Shown here: one piece after another, positions 63,383 to 64,000 of the stretch
Position numbering within the stretch: position 1 is the first letter of the stretch
How the letters are laid out: each line of letters opens with the position of its first letter
DNA from: Hoyosella rhizosphaerae
GTDB taxonomy: Bacteria; Actinomycetota; Actinomycetes; Mycobacteriales; Mycobacteriaceae
DNA length: 64,000 bases
Reading direction: 5' to 3'
Assembly: GCF_014643175.1 (NCBI RefSeq)
Contig: NZ_BMJH01000002.1
Location: forward strand, 620,001 to 684,000
Made by a program: the position numbers and the translations under genes
Notes under the pieces: model-generated
What the model saw: only the letters and a program-made list of their open reading frames with translations
Databases searched by the model: none
What the model was told of the DNA's origin: nothing

Positions 63383-64000
63383 CTACGACGACAGGGTGGT
63401 GATGTGCTGCTCAAGTGCGTCAGCTTGGCTGGTGACGATGCGGTGGTTGCGGGCGAGTCTAGTGAGGGACTCTTCCCGTTTTTGCTGGTCTTGCTTGGCA
63501 GCAGCTTCGACTTCCCGGATCTGGCGCTGGACTGCGTCGCTGCGGTCTTTGAGGTAGTCGCGGTAGCGCAACACAATTTCGGGACGGGCCACTGATAGCG
63601 CCGAGTCGAGGGTTCGGGTGGCGTGCGTGCGAGTGGTCATGATGGTTTCCCGGAGCCAGGTCAGCAGATTTTGTTTACCGGTGCGCATGGCCTTGTAGCC
63701 GAGGTTGACGCTGATCCAAGCTGCCCCGGCGACAAGCCCGAACCCGGTGATGGCACCGAGCATGGTGGTCCCGATTACACCGATGGTGAGCAGGCTTGGG
63801 TCGAGCAGATCTTGGGTTTTCTTCCCGACTGTGTGCCCACTGGTGGACTGTGTTGACAGTGTCTGAGAGATCGATGCTTCGATGTGTTCGCACAGTACTG
63901 CGTTGCCGAACAGGGGCAGCAAAATTCGCCGCAGTTCCTGGGAGAACACAGTGAGTGTGCTCCCCACAGCTGTGTGCAGGTCGCGTTCAATTTCGGTGGC
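63383..64000 (-). CDS. C-terminal part of a probable dynamin-like GTPase, cut by the window end
   Basis: 205 codons are visible and the frame stays open to base 64000. A helical stretch (EIERDLHTAVGSTLTVFSQELRRIL), then hydrophobic PSLLTIGVIGTTMLGAITGFGLVAGAAWISV, which could be a membrane paddle, then a long helical end (RPEIVLRYRDYLKDRSDAVQRQIREVEAAAKQDQQKREESLTRL). This is the C-terminal layout of bacterial dynamin-family proteins; the GTPase domain would lie beyond the window. The assignment rests on the pattern alone. Confidence 0.5.
   Translation of the reverse strand, partial: ATEIERDLHTAVGSTLTVFSQELRRILLPLFGNAVLCEHIEASISQTLSTQSTSGHTVGKKTQDLLDPSLLTIGVIGTTMLGAITGFGLVAGAAWISVNLGYKAMRTGKQNLLTWLRETIMTTRTHATRTLDSALSVARPEIVLRYRDYLKDRSDAVQRQIREVEAAAKQDQQKREESLTRLARNHRIVTSQADALEQHITTLSS

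Overview
The window reads as a chromosome segment from a member of the Mycobacteriales (Actinomycetota). Two blocks follow the gene order I know from Mycobacterium tuberculosis: dapC/fadD36/dapD/dapE/LOG/folP2/gpgS/DivIVA-like/DUF3117/glgC/O-methyltransferase/sigE/rseA/htrA/tatB/mrp/lytic transglycosylase (the Rv1178-Rv1230 stretch), then nrtR/nadABC/his operon/trp operon/lgt/DUF2752/pyk/tRNA-Leu/pdtaR (the Rv1593-Rv1626 stretch). GTG starts and 1-4 base stop/start overlaps are frequent. Base composition looks moderate for the order. I cannot name the genus from this.

Layout. 1-7.2 kb: lysine/diaminopimelate genes (dapC cut by the window edge, dapD, dapE) with an acyl-CoA ligase, a methyltransferase and an amino-acid permease. 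7.2-9.8 kb: an MMPL efflux pump divergent from a MarR regulator, with a palindrome between them. 9.8-17.5 kb: two LOG proteins, folP2, gpgS, small conserved proteins, an M17 peptidase, an rRNA methyltransferase and glgC. 17.5-24.4 kb: the envelope-stress block sigE-rseA-htrA-tatB, then mrp and a lytic transglycosylase. 24.5-30.3 kb: a CitE-like lyase, a membrane protein, and NrtR facing nadA-nadB-nadC. 31.6-38.6 kb: one compact his operon hisD-C-B-orf-H-orf-A-N-F-I containing two small membrane-protein genes. 38.7-40.6 kb: tautomerase, extradiol dioxygenase and hydrolase. 40.7-49 kb: trpE-orf-C-B-A, lgt, DUF2752, pyk. 49-53.9 kb: secreted nuclease, ion channel, tRNA-Leu, pdtaR and a branched-chain amino-acid binding lipoprotein.

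From about 53.9 kb the conserved order breaks. A long two-way terminator is followed by a chimeric pseudogene made of the 5' part of a metallophosphoesterase gene joined in frame to the 3' end of livF. Then comes about 0.8 kb without a convincing gene but with a LexA-box-like palindrome, and an accessory region running to the end of the window: two unrelated nuclease-like genes, a DUF4352-type membrane protein, a nested inverted-repeat element, an SNF2/DEAD-like helicase, several small coupled genes, a lipoprotein, and the C-terminal part of a dynamin-like protein.

The most unusual signals are: (1) a ~114-nt element present twice (60352-60464 and 61879-61992) that folds into three consecutive hairpins with C-runs in loops and linkers, whose differences mostly stay paired only on the minus strand; (2) the nested inverted repeat at 58043-58207; (3) the livF/metallophosphoesterase chimera marking a deletion; (4) short direct repeats that carry the stop codon at the ends of four genes.
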